A stretch of DNA of 27,605 nucleotides, from assembly GCA_937136445.1 (NCBI GenBank), contig CAKZOQ010000173.1:1-27605 (forward strand), in the 5' to 3' direction. Below, in pieces: positions 26,662-27,605 of this stretch (position 1 is the stretch's first letter; every line of letters starts with the position of its first letter). A program made the position numbers and the translations under genes. The notes under the pieces are model-generated. The model did not search any database. It saw only the letters and a program-made list of their open reading frames with translations, and was not told where the DNA came from. This stretch comes from an uncultured Gemmatimonadota bacterium (GTDB lineage: Bacteria; Gemmatimonadota; Gemmatimonadetes; Longimicrobiales; Gaopeijiaceae).

Positions 26662-27551
26662 GCCAGGCACCCGCGGATCGTCGCGCGACCTCGCTGATCC
26701 TGCTGGCCGCCCTCGGATGGCCGCTCATCGAAGCGGTCGGGGGTCTGCTCATGGCGCGACACACCCCCTATCAGGTGGTGGTCCTCCGCTACTCCGCACA
26801 TCTCGTGATCCTTCTGCCCTTGGCGCTCCTGAGGTCCGGCACCGACCTCTTCCGCACGCGTCGCCCGGTCCTGCAGCTCGTCCGCGGCTTTTCGATGTTC
26901 CTCATGCCCGTGGTCTTCGTCGCCGGGTCGATGAGCGGGGGTGCGGCGTGGGTATGGAGCGCCTTCTGGTGCCTGGTCGTGCTGGTCCTCCTCGGAGCGC
27001 TCCTGCTGGGCGAGCGTCCGGCCAGCACGGCCTGGGTGGTGGCTGGAGTGGGATTCGTCGGATCGTGGTTCGCCCGAGGCTCGCCCACGGGTAGCCTCGG
27101 CGCCGCCGGGTTCGGAGTCGCCTCCGCTGTCTGCTTCGGGGGATACGTCGTCCTCTCCCGCCTGCTCCGCGAGGAGGATCTGGGCACGAGCCTCTTCTAT
27201 ACCGCGGTGGGCGCGCTCGTCCCCACTCTCTTCCTGGCGGCACCCGTCTGGGTCTCCCTGACGACGGCGGACCTCCTCCCGGCGCTGGGGCTCGGAGGCC
27301 TGAGCCTCCTCATCCTGGGATCCATCGACCTCTCGCTGGAGCGATCCACCCTGTCCCGCGTGGCTCCCTGGCTCGTGGCCGTTCCCGCCCTGGAGGTCGT
27401 CGTGGGGGCCGGCCTGGGCCACGGAACGCCGGGGAGGCGGGCACTCTTCGGCTGTGGGCTCATCCTGGCCGTCCTCATCCTCTGGGCCGCCCGAAGTGAA
27501 GGGGTCTTCCCCTACCGCCGGCCGCTCCGTGAACTGCGGGGTGCACGATGA
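26658..27551 (+). CDS. EamA/DMT-superfamily membrane transporter
   Basis: This 297-residue protein is mostly hydrophobic. About ten membrane segments can be read at residues 11-32, 39-58, 76-93, 98-118, 122-138, 147-167, 178-199, 207-224, 234-253 and 261-278. The size, the 5+5 layout and the LLLGERPASTAWVVAGVGFVG phrase, which matches the end of the first repeat in EamA proteins, place it in the drug/metabolite transporter superfamily. It has no signal peptide apart from its first membrane helix, and a basic cytoplasmic tail. Family members move amino acids, sugars-nucleotide or small metabolites, and some export drugs; the substrate here is unknown. It lies inside the PKS operon with GTGA and ATGA overlaps on both sides, so it is probably co-translated with the synthases. 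Export of the polyketide, or supply or removal of a small precursor, is inference from position only. Confidence 0.85.
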   Translation: MSQAPADRRATSLILLAALGWPLIEAVGGLLMARHTPYQVVVLRYSAHLVILLPLALLRSGTDLFRTRRPVLQLVRGFSMFLMPVVFVAGSMSGGAAWVWSAFWCLVVLVLLGALLLGERPASTAWVVAGVGFVGSWFARGSPTGSLGAAGFGVASAVCFGGYVVLSRLLREEDLGTSLFYTAVGALVPTLFLAAPVWVSLTTADLLPALGLGGLSLLILGSIDLSLERSTLSRVAPWLVAVPALEVVVGAGLGHGTPGRRALFGCGLILAVLILWAARSEGVFPYRRPLRELRGAR

Positions 27552-27605
27552 GCGATCAGAGCCAGCTCCTCGAGAGGGCGCTGTCCGCCATCGACGACCT
27601 CTCGG
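27548..27605 (+). CDS. Start of a further probable PKS gene (3'-truncated)
   Basis: An ATG overlapping the transporter's stop (ATGA) opens a frame that runs to the end of the window and gives 19 residues: MSDQSQLLERALSAIDDLS. This resembles the N-terminal docking helix of the synthases starting at 8410 and 12486 (SPVKRALSEIRRL, SPLKRALLTLERL): a Leu-rich helix with ERALSAID in the same place, which normally leads straight into a KS. The identification rests on this short match and on context. The Shine-Dalgarno is weak (CGGGG a few bases upstream). Confidence 0.6.
   Translation, partial: MSDQSQLLERALSAIDDLS

Noticed and set aside
26658..27551. Thioesterase or tailoring enzyme at the end of the PKS run
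   Set aside because: The product is almost entirely hydrophobic helices with no GxSxG or other catalytic motif, and another probable PKS start follows immediately.

Overview
The window is the interior of a large, very GC-rich (roughly 70% by eye, not counted) cis-AT type I modular polyketide synthase (PKS) operon, all on the + strand. It holds the 3' end of one PKS gene, four complete single-module PKS genes, a small membrane-transporter gene, and the first 19 codons of a further gene that looks like another PKS. No loading module, thioesterase or NRPS module is visible, so the assembly line extends beyond both ends. I see no tRNA, rRNA, IS element, CRISPR array, repeat or terminator. Every gene overlaps the next by 4 or 8 bases, so no intergenic space exists and transcription must start upstream of the window.

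Layout: (1) 1-1970, C-terminus of a PKS: KR-ACP. (2) 1967-8413, KS-AT-DH-ER-KR-ACP, a fully reducing module. (3) 8410-12489, KS-AT0-cMT-ACP, where AT0 is a shrunken acyltransferase without its nucleophilic serine. (4) 12486-20174, KS-AT-DH-cMT-ER-KR-ACP, a methylating, fully reducing module whose KR has His in place of the catalytic Tyr. (5) 20167-26661, KS-AT-DH-cMT-KR-ACP. (6) 26658-27551, an EamA/DMT-type transporter. (7) 27548-27605, the start of another probable PKS.

The genes should work as an assembly line in which each protein adds one two-carbon unit and passes the chain on through terminal docking segments. The C-termini carry short acidic helices of the LSDDEA/LSEEEV type, and most N-termini carry a short helix resembling SPLKRALL ahead of the KS. 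If the order is collinear and all complete domains work, the chain gains in turn a beta-hydroxy unit, a saturated unit, an alpha-methyl (or gem-dimethyl) beta-keto unit, an alpha-methyl saturated unit and an alpha-methyl alkene unit. The intact ATs look malonyl-type, so methyl branches would come from S-adenosylmethionine through three consecutive cMT domains.

Organism: one module per gene, C-methylation by embedded cMTs instead of methylmalonyl extenders, and docking tails of the kind described for myxobacteria and cyanobacteria argue against a typical actinomycete. The GC content is too high for most cyanobacteria. A myxobacterium or a GC-rich, PKS-bearing soil or marine phylum (for example Acidobacteriota or Gemmatimonadota) fits, but the phylum cannot be settled from this sequence alone.
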